Origin: JACZST01 sp964195155
Lineage (GTDB): Bacteria; Actinomycetota; Acidimicrobiia; Spongiisociales; UBA5794
Assembly (NCBI GenBank): GCA_964195155.1
Contig: CAXMOP010000008.1
Span: 1-16,854, forward strand
Reading direction: 5' to 3'
DNA: 16,854 nt
Under the pieces are notes generated by a model. The model made no database searches and had not been told where the DNA came from. It saw only the letters and a program-made list of their open reading frames with translations. Below, piece after piece: positions 1-7,046 of this stretch. Both the position numbers and the translations under genes were made by a program. Position 1 is the first letter of the stretch. Each line of letters begins with the position of its first letter.

Positions 1-1
1 T

Positions 2-997
2 GCCATCAAGATCCTCGAGAACGGCGCCGTGAAGCCAACGGCGTTCCTCAACGTCCAGGACGTCTCGGTGTCCGGCGACGGTGGGCTTATGGGGCTCGCC
101 TTCCACCCCAACTATGCGGTCAACGGGCGCTTCTTCGTCCACATCACCGCGGCAACCGCGCTCCCCAACTCGACCTTCGAGAACCGGATCGTGGAATATC
201 ACGCCACCCCCGCCTCCGACGTCGCCGATCCCAATCCGGTGCGCACGATCATCAGGGTCGGCCAGCCCCAGACCAACCACAATGGCGGGGCGATCTCCTT
301 CGGCACCGACGGCAACCTGTATATCCCGATCGGCGACGGTGGCAAACAGAACGACCCGGACAACAACGGCCAGAACAAGTTCACCATGCTGGGTTCGATC
401 CTGCGTCTGTCGATCGATGGGGGAGTGGACCAACCAGCCAACGGCGGTTGGTACGCCATCCCGGCGGGCAACCCGTACAACGGCGCCAACGGCCTGCGCG
501 AGATCTGGGCGATCGGCATCCGCAGCCCATGGCGCTCTTCGATCGACCGGACTACCGGCGACCTGTATGTCGGTGATGTCGGACAGGGCGCCTGGGAGGA
601 GGTCACGGTTGGGCCCTCCGGTGTTGCCGGTCTTAACCACGGCTGGCGGATCACGGAGGGCAACGTGTGTCGCCCCCCAACTTCGGGATGCAACACGGCC
701 GGGCTCACCTTCCCCATCCTGGCCTATCCCAACGGCGGCCCAGCGTCGGTGATCGGCGGCTACGTGTATCGCGGCGACGTGATGCCGGGGCTGCGCGGCA
801 CCTACTTCTACGCCGAGTTCTACGACGGTTGGGTGCGCTCGTTCCGCAACGTCGGCGGCGTCGCCATCGACCAGCGCGACTGGGAGTCGACGATCGGCAA
901 CATCGCCGCCATCGCCGGGTTCGGCGAGGACGGCCACGGCGAGCTATACATCCTGACTTTCGGCGGCACCGTCTACAAGATCGTCCCCGGCAGCTGA
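2..997 (+). CDS. PQQ-dependent sugar (glucose/sorbosone) dehydrogenase family protein, 5' end missing
   Basis: The frame is open from the first bases of the window to TGA at 995-997, so only the last 331 residues of the protein are present and the start lies upstream. The family is a six-bladed beta-propeller, usually exported, that oxidises aldose sugars with pyrroloquinoline quinone. Visible family signatures are GLMGLAFHPNYA near the left edge, NHNGG at 275-289 (its His corresponds to the catalytic base of soluble glucose dehydrogenases), a following FGTDGNLYIPIGDGG block, LGSILRLSIDG, and GLREIWAIGIRSPWR followed by GDLYVGDVGQGAWEEV. The C-terminal blade has GGYVYRG and GTYFYAEFYDGWVRSF. 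The signal peptide, if any, is outside the window. Assignment to the family is firm. The substrate, and whether PQQ is really bound, cannot be read from this part. Confidence 0.9.
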   Translation, partial: AIKILENGAVKPTAFLNVQDVSVSGDGGLMGLAFHPNYAVNGRFFVHITAATALPNSTFENRIVEYHATPASDVADPNPVRTIIRVGQPQTNHNGGAISFGTDGNLYIPIGDGGKQNDPDNNGQNKFTMLGSILRLSIDGGVDQPANGGWYAIPAGNPYNGANGLREIWAIGIRSPWRSSIDRTTGDLYVGDVGQGAWEEVTVGPSGVAGLNHGWRITEGNVCRPPTSGCNTAGLTFPILAYPNGGPASVIGGYVYRGDVMPGLRGTYFYAEFYDGWVRSFRNVGGVAIDQRDWESTIGNIAAIAGFGEDGHGELYILTFGGTVYKIVPGS

Positions 998-1024
998 CTC
1001 AGTCCGTCTCCCCCACGAAGCGAA

Positions 1025-1160
1025 GCGACTTCTTTGCCTCCCCCTCAGGGGGAGGTGCCGAGGGCAGCGAAGCGGCTTCTTTGCCTCCCCCTCAGGGGGA
1101 GGTGCCGGGCGCAGCGAGGCGGAGGGGGTCAAAGCGTTGCCGCGACCACGGCTTGACCCC
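1025..1160 (+). repeat. Palindromic intergenic repeat, two tandem units
   Basis: Two near-identical units of about 47 bases follow one another (starting near 1025 and 1072). Each holds CTTCTTTGCC, then a hairpin with 9-base arms CCTCCCCCT/AGGGGGAGG around a single base (1037-1055 and 1084-1102), then GTGCCG and a GCAGCGA-GCGG tail. The second unit continues into AGGGGGTCAAAG, TTGCCGCGACCACGGC and GACCCC (to about 1160). The form resembles REP-like dispersed repeats of high-GC bacteria. Confidence 0.75.
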
Positions 1161-1180
1161 CCTCCCCTCCCTACGGTCGG

Positions 1181-1270
1181 GACTCCCCCCTGAGGGGGGA
1201 GCAAAGGACGGGTCCACGACACGAAGCGTCGCACAATCACGAAATGCGACACCCTGAGGGGGGAGCAAAG
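1181..1270 (-). repeat. Inverted copies of the same palindromic repeat core
   Basis: At 1183-1201 there is a 9-base-arm hairpin CTCCCCCCT/AGGGGGGAG followed by GCAAAG, which is the reverse complement pattern of the unit at 1025-1160. A half copy, CCCTGAGGGGGGAGCAAAG, is at about 1252-1270. Together with the plus-strand units these make the whole stretch a larger imperfect inverted repeat. Confidence 0.65.
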
Positions 1271-1330
1271 AGAGGGTCGCGGCGCTCCGACTCGACCCCG
1301 ATCCTCTCGGCGGAGGTGCCGAGCCAAGCG

Positions 1331-1427
1331 GCGCGATTCTTTGCCTCCCCTACAGCTACAGGGGGAGGTGCCGAGCGCAGCGAGGCGGAGGGGGTCAAAG
1401 CCTTGCCGCGACCACGGCTCGACCCCG
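1331..1427 (+). repeat. Third, diverged copy of the palindromic repeat with a broken hairpin
   Basis: This copy matches the second unit through its tail (GTGCCGAGCGCAGCGAGGCGG, then GGGGGTCAAAG and GCGACCACGGC and GACCCC). In the hairpin centre it carries an extra TACAGCTACA-like stretch (about 1350-1360) in place of CCTCA, which enlarges the loop. Confidence 0.65.
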
Positions 1428-1527
1428 TCACCGCTCCAGGTGAGGACGAGGCGGCGACGGTGACGGCGCGGATCGCGTTCGTGACCCACCCCGAGTACGT
1501 ACACTCCCTGGGGCGACGATCGGAGGG

Positions 1528-2379
1528 GTGATGACGGGGAGCGAAGTCCATTCGTCCCTCCCCACCTTTGTCGTCATCGGGGCCATGAAGTCGGGAACCA
1601 CCACCCTGCACGCCTGGCTCGACACCCACCCCGACGTGTGCATGAGCCCGCGCAAGGAGCTGGACTTCTTCCTCGAGGACGGCAACTGGGAGCGCGGCGT
1701 CGGCTGGTATCGGCTCCGTTTCGGGTCGTGCGGTGCCCAGCTCGCTCGCGGCGAGAGCTCGCCGAACTACTCCAAGACCCATCTCGACCCCGCCGTTCCC
1801 GAGCGGATGCACTCGGTGATCCCGGACGCCAGCCTCATCTACGTCGTGCGGGAGCCGATCGCCAGGATGCGCTCCATGTACCGGCACTTGGCCATGGACG
1901 GCAGCGAGACCAGGACGTTCGCCGACGCGGTGACCGAGAATGCCGACTACATCGCGACCAGCCTTTACATCCGCCACATCGGGGCCTTCTTGAAGCGCTA
2001 CGACAAGAAGCAGCTCCTGGTGATCACCACCGAGCAGTTGGAGGCCGACCCCAACGCCGCCCTCGCCGAGATCTACACCCAGATTGGGGTGGCTCCCGTC
2101 GAGCTGTCCCCGGACGCCGCCAACCGCAACGTCACCGCCGACCGGCGGATCGATTCCAGGTTGTCGCTTCGCCTCAAGGCGAACCCCGGCTATTGGCGGG
2201 CCCTCAACCGCTCGTGGCGGTTGCGCGCTGCACACGACCGGTTGCTCACTCGGGCGGCCAGGGTGCCGGCGGCGAACCTTCCCGCCGAGGTCGAGGCGGA
2301 GCTTGGCGACGACCTGGAGAAGGACACCCAGGCGCTGGAGGTGTTCCTCGGCCGCAAGCTCACCGAGTGGGGGCGCTGA
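1528..2379 (+). CDS. PAPS-dependent sulfotransferase
   Basis: This 283-residue protein would transfer the sulfuryl group of PAPS to a hydroxyl or amine acceptor. The 5'-phosphosulfate loop is FVVIGAMKSGTTTL (about residues 14-27, Lys21 the catalytic-type lysine). The 3'-phosphate site is VVREPIARMRSMY (about 106-118, with Arg108 and Ser116). Both fit the Sulfotransferase_1/NDST-like family, and the length is normal for bacterial members. There is no signal peptide or membrane segment, so it should be cytosolic. The start is GTG at 1528 or ATG at 1531; GGAGG at 1522-1526 fits the ATG better. The gene converges on cysC with a single base between the two stop codons. Its cofactor would be made by the neighbouring cysDNC products. 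The acceptor cannot be predicted. Confidence 0.9.
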   Translation: MMTGSEVHSSLPTFVVIGAMKSGTTTLHAWLDTHPDVCMSPRKELDFFLEDGNWERGVGWYRLRFGSCGAQLARGESSPNYSKTHLDPAVPERMHSVIPDASLIYVVREPIARMRSMYRHLAMDGSETRTFADAVTENADYIATSLYIRHIGAFLKRYDKKQLLVITTEQLEADPNAALAEIYTQIGVAPVELSPDAANRNVTADRRIDSRLSLRLKANPGYWRALNRSWRLRAAHDRLLTRAARVPAANLPAEVEAELGDDLEKDTQALEVFLGRKLTEWGR

Positions 2380-2380
2380 T

Positions 2381-2971
2381 CTAACCGTCCAGCAGCAACA
2401 GCACTCGCCCCGCCAGGGTGTCGACGTCGTCGTGCTCGGCATCGAGGACGAGGTCCGGGTCGGTCGGCGCCTCGTAGGGATCGTCGACGCCGGTGAATCC
2501 TTCGATCTCCCCGGCGCGGGCCTTGGCATAGAGGCCCTTGGGGTCCCGTGCCTCCGATACCTCGAGCGCCGTCGCCACGTGCACCTCGTAGAAGGCGACG
2601 CCGGCGGCGTCGTGCGCGGCCCGCACCGCATCCCGGTCGGCGGCGTACGGGCTGATCAACGCCGCCACCACGACCAAACCGGCGTCGGCCATGAGCCGGG
2701 CCACCTCGCCGACCCGGCGCACGTTCTCGGCCCGGTCCGCCGCGGAGAAGCCGAGATCGGCGTTGAGCCCATGACGGATGTTGTCGCCGTCGAGCACGTA
2801 GGTCGCGTTGCCGGCGTCGATGAGCAGCTCCTCCACCCGGTGGGCAATGGTGGACTTGCCGCTGCCGGACAGCCCGGTGAGCCAGATGGTCGCACCCGGC
2901 CCGGTGGTGGTGGCGGCGTGGCGGCGCTGCGGGTCGACGCTGCTTTGGTGCCAGGTGACCTCGTCGCTCAC
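2381..2971 (-). CDS. cysC: Adenylyl-sulfate (APS) kinase
   Basis: This enzyme phosphorylates adenosine 5'-phosphosulfate on its 3' hydroxyl to give PAPS. The 196-residue protein has the Walker A loop GLSGSGKST near residues 31-39, then DGDNIRHGLNADLGFS and the RAENVRR segment. SPYAADRD is the family's SPYRADRD-type motif, and PKGLYAKARAGEIEGFTGVDDPYE follows; all are diagnostic. The start is GTG at 2971, whose bases overlap the cysN stop (GTGA), so the two are translationally coupled. The frame remains open further upstream, but that extension is antisense-like, Arg/Pro-rich and lies inside cysN, so I reject it. cysC is the last gene of cysD-cysN-cysC. It is a separate protein here, not the CysNC fusion seen in mycobacteria. 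Loss or gain of this gene would decide whether the block feeds PAPS reactions. Confidence 0.95.
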   Translation of the reverse strand: MSDEVTWHQSSVDPQRRHAATTTGPGATIWLTGLSGSGKSTIAHRVEELLIDAGNATYVLDGDNIRHGLNADLGFSAADRAENVRRVGEVARLMADAGLVVVAALISPYAADRDAVRAAHDAAGVAFYEVHVATALEVSEARDPKGLYAKARAGEIEGFTGVDDPYEAPTDPDLVLDAEHDDVDTLAGRVLLLLDG

Positions 2972-4233
2972 TGGGCGGGGCCGCCGATGATCCCGGCGGC
3001 GAGGGTGTTGTTGGTGGCCGGGTCGACGAGGATGAACGACCCGGTTGCCGTGGAGCGTCGGTATGGGTCGAAGAACAACGGTGCCGTGGTGCGCAGCCGC
3101 ACGCGGCCGATCTCGTTGAGCCCGAGCTCGGTTGCGGACTCGTCGCGATGCAGGGTGTTGACGTCGAAGCGGTATTGGAGGTCGGTGACGAGGGCCTTGG
3201 CCCATCGGGTGGTGTGCTTGATGGCGAACTTGGATCCCGGGCGCAGCGACACGTCGTCTGACATCCAGGTGATGATGGCGTCGATGTCCTGGCCGACCTC
3301 CGGCTGGTTGTGGGGCCGGGCGATGAGGTCGCCCCGGGAGACGTCGAGCTGGTCTTCGAGGCGCATCACGATCGACATTGGTGGCGCCGCCTCCTCGAGG
3401 GGGCCGTCGTAGGTGTCGATGTCGGCAATGCGGGTGGTGAAGCCCGAGGGGAGCACGATCACCTCATCCCCGACGTGGAACACGCCGCTTGCCACCTGCC
3501 CGGCGTAGCCCCGGTAGTCGCGGTGGGCTGCGGTGTGGGGCCTGATCACGTACTGGACGGGGAAGCGCGGGTCGATGAGGTTGCGGTCCGAGGCGACGTG
3601 GATGTCCTCGACGATCCGCAGCAGCGGCGACCCGCTGTACCAGGTCATGTTCAGCGACGGCTCGACGACGTTGTCGCCGTGCAGCGCCGAGATCGGGACG
3701 AAGCGCAGGTCGTTGATGTCGAGGCGGGTGGCGAAGTCTCGGAACTCGTTGCTGATCTTCTCGTATTGGTCCTCGTCCCAGTCGACGAGATCCATCTTGT
3801 TGACGCACAGCACCAGGTGCGGCACCCGCAGCAGCGAAGAGATGAAGGCGTGGCGGCGGGTCTGTTCCAGGATCCCGTGGCGGGCGTCGGCGAGAACGAG
3901 GGCGATGTCGGCGGTCGATGCACCGGTGACCATGTTGCGGGTGTATTGGGTGTGGCCCGGGGTGTCGGCGAGGATGAAGGTGCGGCGCGGGGTGGCGAAG
4001 TAGCGGTAGGCGACGTCGATGGTGATGCCCTGCTCGCGTTCGGCGCGCAGCCCGTCGGTGAGCAGCGCCAGGTCGAGGTAGTCGCTGCCGCGCAGCCGGG
4101 AGGCGTCCTCGACGGCGTCGAGCTGGTCCTGGAAGATCGACTTGGTGTCGTAGAGGAGCCGGCCGATCAGCGTGCTCTTGCCGTCATCGACCGAGCCGGT
4201 GGTGGCGAGGCGGACCAGGTCGACGGGGTCCAT
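2968..4233 (-). CDS. cysN: Sulfate adenylyltransferase subunit 1 (GTPase subunit)
   Basis: CysN is the GTP-hydrolysing subunit that drives ATP sulfurylase (CysD) to form APS from ATP and sulfate. The 421-residue protein shows all GTPase motifs: G1 GSVDDGKST near residue 13, G2 in EQGITIDVAYRYF, G3 DTPGHTQYTRNM, G4 NKMD and G5 ISALHGDNV. They are followed by EF-Tu-like beta-barrel domains ending in RRSTATGSFILVDP, a typical CysN C-terminal block. It starts with ATG at 4233, which shares its last base with the cysD TAA, and it overlaps cysC by four bases, so the three genes form one tightly coupled operon. It is about the usual length for a stand-alone CysN. No cysH, cysI or sulfate transporter is visible in the window. 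Confidence 0.96.
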   Translation of the reverse strand: MDPVDLVRLATTGSVDDGKSTLIGRLLYDTKSIFQDQLDAVEDASRLRGSDYLDLALLTDGLRAEREQGITIDVAYRYFATPRRTFILADTPGHTQYTRNMVTGASTADIALVLADARHGILEQTRRHAFISSLLRVPHLVLCVNKMDLVDWDEDQYEKISNEFRDFATRLDINDLRFVPISALHGDNVVEPSLNMTWYSGSPLLRIVEDIHVASDRNLIDPRFPVQYVIRPHTAAHRDYRGYAGQVASGVFHVGDEVIVLPSGFTTRIADIDTYDGPLEEAAPPMSIVMRLEDQLDVSRGDLIARPHNQPEVGQDIDAIITWMSDDVSLRPGSKFAIKHTTRWAKALVTDLQYRFDVNTLHRDESATELGLNEIGRVRLRTTAPLFFDPYRRSTATGSFILVDPATNNTLAAGIIGGPAQ

Positions 4234-5132
4234 TAGAAGTACCCCTCGCGCTTGCGGTCCTCCATGGCGGCGACCGCGGTCAGGTCGTCGGCGCGGCTGG
4301 CCCCCCGCTCGGTGATCCGCGACGCCGCCACCTCGTCGATGATCTCCTCCAGCGTCGCTGCCGTCGAAGCGAACGCACCGGTGCAGCTCATGTCACCAAC
4401 GGTGCGGAACCGCACGGTGGCCTGGAACACCGCTTCGTCGTCGTTCGGCTCCAGGTATTCGCTTTCGGCCATCAGCATCCCGTCGCGCTCGAAGACCCGT
4501 CGTTGGTGCGAGAAGTAGACCGAGGGCAAGTCCATGGCCTCGGCGTGGATGTATCGCCACACGTCCATCTCGGTCCAGTTCGAGATCGGGAACACCCGGG
4601 TGTGCTCCCCGTTGCGATGCCGTGCGTTGTACAGGTTCCACAGCTCGGGTCGCTGGTTCTTCGGCTCCCACTGCCCGAACTCGTCGCGGAACGAGAACAC
4701 CCGCTCCTTGGCCCTGGCTTTTTCCTCGTCGCGACGGGCCCCGCCGAAGACGATGTCGAAGCGGTGCTCGGCAATGGCGCTGAGGAGCGGCTCGATCTGG
4801 AGGCGGTTGCGGGACTCGCCCGGCTTCTCGGTGATCCGCCCGGCGTCGATGGACTCCTGGACCGAGGCGACCACCAGGTTGGCGCCGCGCTCGGCGATGG
4901 TGCGGTCGCGGAAGTCGAGCACCTCGGGGAAGTTGTGCCCGGTGTCGACGTGCATCACCGGGAATGGCAGGGGAGCGGGGGAAAAGGCCTTGACGGCAAG
5001 GCGCAGCAGCACCGCCGAGTCCTTGCCACCGGAGAAGAGCAGCACCGGATGCTCCGATTCGGCGACCGCCTCGCGCAGGATGTGGATCGATTCGGCCTCC
5101 AGGGCCTGGAGGTGGGAGATCTGGTACTGCAC
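4233..5132 (-). CDS. cysD: Sulfate adenylyltransferase subunit 2 (ATP sulfurylase catalytic subunit)
   Basis: CysD adenylates sulfate with ATP. The PP-loop SGGKDSAVLLRLA sits about 35 residues in. It is followed by HVDTGHNFPEVLDFRD, GARRDEEKARAKERVFSFRD, and the C-terminal block with MSCTGAF and KREGYF, all standard for CysD. About 299 residues is the family's normal size. Two starts are possible: TTG at 5138 or GTG at 5132. I prefer GTG, since CysD proteins usually begin a few residues before the YQ(I/L)SHL segment and a TACCCT -10-like box lies seven bases before this GTG. No clear Shine-Dalgarno sequence precedes either. It is the first gene of the cysDNC operon. The stop overlaps the cysN ATG by one base. 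Confidence 0.95.
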   Translation of the reverse strand: MQYQISHLQALEAESIHILREAVAESEHPVLLFSGGKDSAVLLRLAVKAFSPAPLPFPVMHVDTGHNFPEVLDFRDRTIAERGANLVVASVQESIDAGRITEKPGESRNRLQIEPLLSAIAEHRFDIVFGGARRDEEKARAKERVFSFRDEFGQWEPKNQRPELWNLYNARHRNGEHTRVFPISNWTEMDVWRYIHAEAMDLPSVYFSHQRRVFERDGMLMAESEYLEPNDDEAVFQATVRFRTVGDMSCTGAFASTAATLEEIIDEVAASRITERGASRADDLTAVAAMEDRKREGYF

Positions 5133-5187
5133 CGGCAAAAGGGTAGTGAGGGTCGCTGTGAAACCGTCAGAGCCGGAACCTGGGGTG

Positions 5188-5766
5188 CTATCCGCCCGAC
5201 TGGCTTGCTAGGCCCCGCATCGTGACGGCGAGTTTGGAGATCTCCACGAGGAACGGCTCGGTGCTGCCGGCGCGTTCGGCTCGCTCTTCGATGCGGTCCC
5301 AATCGATGCGGTCGCCGGCCGCAACGGCAAGCTGGCTGGCCTCGTCGTACGTGACCGGGGTGCGGTCTGTTGCCTGGACGAGTCGATCCATCATCAGGTC
5401 GGTCACCGCGATGATCCCAACCGTGACGCCTGCGACATCGACGAGCTCCGGCGGTTCCTCCGCGATGAGGCGGTCTGCGGGCACCTCGATCCCGATGGCG
5501 GCGTCATCTTGCTGGAACACCCAGTGCCGGCCGTCGCGGCGAAATCCGGCCGCCAGAATCCGGGTTTCATCTTCGGTGGTCACCACACCGACCAGGTCGA
5601 TGTCGGTGAGCCTGCCGATTCCGGTATGGGTCAGCTGAGCGGCTCCCCCGACGAGCACCATCTCCTGATCGATGAGCGCGTTGAACGCTGCCGCCGCATA
5701 CAGCACCCGCTCGGCGGTGTCCGGCGGCGCGGCCAGCGCCAACGCCAGCAGCCGTGCGGTGTCCAT
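5188..5766 (-). CDS. DUF6036-like nucleotidyltransferase (probable toxin or effector of a two-gene module)
   Basis: The 192-residue protein carries a minimal nucleotidyltransferase signature: LVGGAAQLTHTG followed by RLTDIDLVG at about residues 38-59. This matches the GG...DxD pattern of the polymerase-beta/MNT fold, with the two Asp residues as likely metal ligands. The rest, including VTDLMMDRLVQATDR, resembles DUF6036-type proteins. The start is ATG at 5766 (complement), sharing one base with the stop of the XRE gene upstream, so the two are co-translated. Related pairs are treated as candidate toxin-antitoxin modules, by analogy with AbiEii and MenT nucleotidyltransferases. The target is unknown; tRNA 3' ends are known targets for MenT enzymes, but nothing here proves it. 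The gene ends 50 bases from cysD and reads in the same direction, so read-through into cysD is possible. Confidence 0.75.
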   Translation of the reverse strand: MDTARLLALALAAPPDTAERVLYAAAAFNALIDQEMVLVGGAAQLTHTGIGRLTDIDLVGVVTTEDETRILAAGFRRDGRHWVFQQDDAAIGIEVPADRLIAEEPPELVDVAGVTVGIIAVTDLMMDRLVQATDRTPVTYDEASQLAVAAGDRIDWDRIEERAERAGSTEPFLVEISKLAVTMRGLASQSGG

Positions 5767-6113
5767 CAGCCGGAGTCGAGCAGGCGTCGCTCAACTGCGG
5801 TGCCGAGGCCGCGTTGTTCCTTCCAGTCGAGCCTGGCGCCCGCATCGCGCACGAGGACGCCGGTGTTCCCGAGTCGCTCGGCGCCCGCGGCCATGCGGGC
5901 TGCGATTTCGTCCAGTGCCCGAGCAGGGGTCGGAGTCGCATTCAGGGACAGCCCGAGGGCTCTGAGGACGCGGGCAAGAGTGGAGGCGCGTGCATCGACG
6001 CGTCCCTGTTCCAGACGCGAGAGGTTCGAGGCTGCGATCCCGGTCCGTGTGGACAGCTCCGCGAGCGTCATGTTTTGATTCCGGCGCGCTGTTCGGATCT
6101 GCTGATATATCAT
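5766..6113 (-). CDS. XRE-family helix-turn-helix regulator, likely partner of the DUF6036-like nucleotidyltransferase
   Basis: This is a small DNA-binding protein of 115 residues from ATG at 6113. An HTH_3 domain covers roughly the first 60 residues (QIRTARR, MTLAELSTRTG, AASNLSRLEQGRVDARASTL), followed by a C-terminal tail of helix-forming sequence ending in a charged region. An alternative ATG at 6140 would add nine residues (MGDNDILSD). I prefer 6113 because TATATT lies seven bases before it, as in a leaderless mRNA, and because the 6140 start would put the operator-like palindromes inside the coding sequence. It is the first gene of a two-gene operon with the nucleotidyltransferase, with a one-base overlap. 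The likely role is autorepressor and antitoxin; this is inferred from gene order. Confidence 0.8.
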   Translation of the reverse strand: MIYQQIRTARRNQNMTLAELSTRTGIAASNLSRLEQGRVDARASTLARVLRALGLSLNATPTPARALDEIAARMAAGAERLGNTGVLVRDAGARLDWKEQRGLGTAVERRLLDSG

Positions 6114-6135
6114 ATCTGATAATATATCATTATCA
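6103..6135. promoter_or_regulatory. Operator-like palindromes and AT-rich promoter of the XRE/nucleotidyltransferase operon
   Basis: TGATATATCA at 6103-6112 is a perfect 10-base palindrome. TGATAAT-N5-ATTATCA at 6117-6135 is a perfect 7-base inverted repeat. On the minus strand TATATT (6126-6121) lies seven bases before ATG 6113. No good -35 box was found. The AT-richness contrasts sharply with the surrounding DNA. The likely ligand is the XRE protein encoded directly downstream. Confidence 0.6.
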
Positions 6136-6361
6136 CCCATCCATGGGTGGTAATCAGGGCAGACGCGTTTTGCACCATATCGTCAGGGATTGGCTGGGCA
6201 CGTAGCGAACAGAATTGATGGGACCCGCGGGACCAGATCTGGTAGCGGCCAGGGACGTCGGTTGCGAATTCGCCATGTCTCCCCGACGTTCGAATCCGAT
6301 CGCAGCGAACGGTGATTCTCTTTGTAGCAAGTAGCTTGACAGTAGTATTGATCGACTCTTC

Positions 6362-6395
6362 TTGTGTTACTGCTGGGTTCTGATAGATTCACAGT
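6362..6395 (+). promoter_or_regulatory. Probable leaderless promoter of the first abiE operon
   Basis: TTGTGT (6362-6367) and TAGATT (6384-6389) are 16 bases apart. TAGATT ends six bases before the ATG at 6396, and there is no Shine-Dalgarno sequence. A further TTGACA at 6336-6341 has no good matching -10 box. The rest of the gap from 6141 shows no gene. Confidence 0.4.
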
Positions 6396-7046
6396 ATGCT
6401 CAGAAGACACGCGATCGCCGAAGTAGCCTTCATTGCCTCGTCGCAGCACGGCTATGTGACCCGTGCCCAGGCCAATACCGCTGGGGCGGACGACAACCAA
6501 CTTGGCCGGCTCACTCGCGGCGGCGTGCTGGCAAGGATCGACCACGGCGTGTACCGGTTCGCAGGAGTCCCGGAACACCCTCACGAGCGACTGTGGGTGG
6601 CGTGGCTGCGGCTCGACCCCGATCGATTCGTTGCTGACCGCCAGCAGGACCCCCACGCCTGGGTGTCGCACGCCGCCGCTGCCGAAGTGTGGGGTCTTGG
6701 TGAGCTTCCGACCAGCAACATCGATTTCATCGTCGATCGGCGACACCAGAGCTCGAGGGATGAGATCCGGTTCCATCGACGCAGCGACGGTCTCGAACCC
6801 GTCGAGTGGGCGGTGGCAGATGGTCTTCCGGTGACCGCTCCCCACCGTTTGATCAGCGATCTGGCAGCCTCGCAGGTCGATGGCGGTCACCTGGCACGGA
6901 TCGCGGTTGAAGCCATCCGCGACGGTCACACCGACGCTGAACGGCTTGGACGGGCGCTGAGGTCGGTGGCGGGGCGCTACGGGTTCGATACCGGTGCGGA
7001 GCTTGTCGACTATCTCGTTGCCTACGACAACACGGTGGCGGCGTGA
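6396..7046 (+). CDS. abiEi: AbiEi-type antitoxin/transcriptional regulator (first AbiE system)
   Basis: AbiEi is the antitoxin and autorepressor of the type IV AbiE system, which in lactococci and streptococci gives phage-triggered growth arrest. The 216-residue protein begins with the AbiEi N-terminal winged helix: GYVTRAQANTAG, LGRLTRGGVLARIDHGVYRF (about residues 19-56). This is followed by a segment with WVAWLRLDP, WVSHAAAAEVWGLGELP, and IDFIVDRRHQ, typical of the AbiEi_4 family. The start at ATG 6396 sits just after a -10-like TAGATT. The stop TGA overlaps the next gene's GTG (GTGA), so toxin translation is coupled to it. It belongs to a different subfamily from the second AbiEi in the island (14661-15335). 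Confidence 0.88.
   Translation: MLRRHAIAEVAFIASSQHGYVTRAQANTAGADDNQLGRLTRGGVLARIDHGVYRFAGVPEHPHERLWVAWLRLDPDRFVADRQQDPHAWVSHAAAAEVWGLGELPTSNIDFIVDRRHQSSRDEIRFHRRSDGLEPVEWAVADGLPVTAPHRLISDLAASQVDGGHLARIAVEAIRDGHTDAERLGRALRSVAGRYGFDTGAELVDYLVAYDNTVAA

Larger units (their letters stand above)
998..1527. other. Non-coding stretch filled with palindromic intergenic repeats
   Basis: No credible gene lies here; the long open frames on both strands are produced by high GC and repeats. The content is a set of related repeat units, listed separately, in both orientations. They separate the sugar dehydrogenase from the sulfotransferase and could act as terminators for transcripts from either side. Confidence 0.7.

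Noticed and set aside
944..1504. Open frames of up to 186 residues on the minus strand in the repeat region
   Set aside because: They are Arg/Pro/Ser-rich, cross the palindromic repeats and show no recognisable domain; high GC produces long open frames.
1237..2631. 464-residue minus-strand open frame
   Set aside because: It is antisense to the clear sulfotransferase and cysC coding sequences and has low-complexity composition.
2972..3205. N-terminal extension of CysC
   Set aside because: Arg/Pro/His-rich shadow of cysN; GTG 2971 gives a CysC of normal length and a coupled overlap.
6288..6297. GTTCGAATCC, the T-loop consensus of tRNAs
   Set aside because: The flanking bases do not form a T-stem (position 52/62 would be C-C) and no acceptor, D or anticodon arm could be folded around it. 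A chance match or a very worn fragment.
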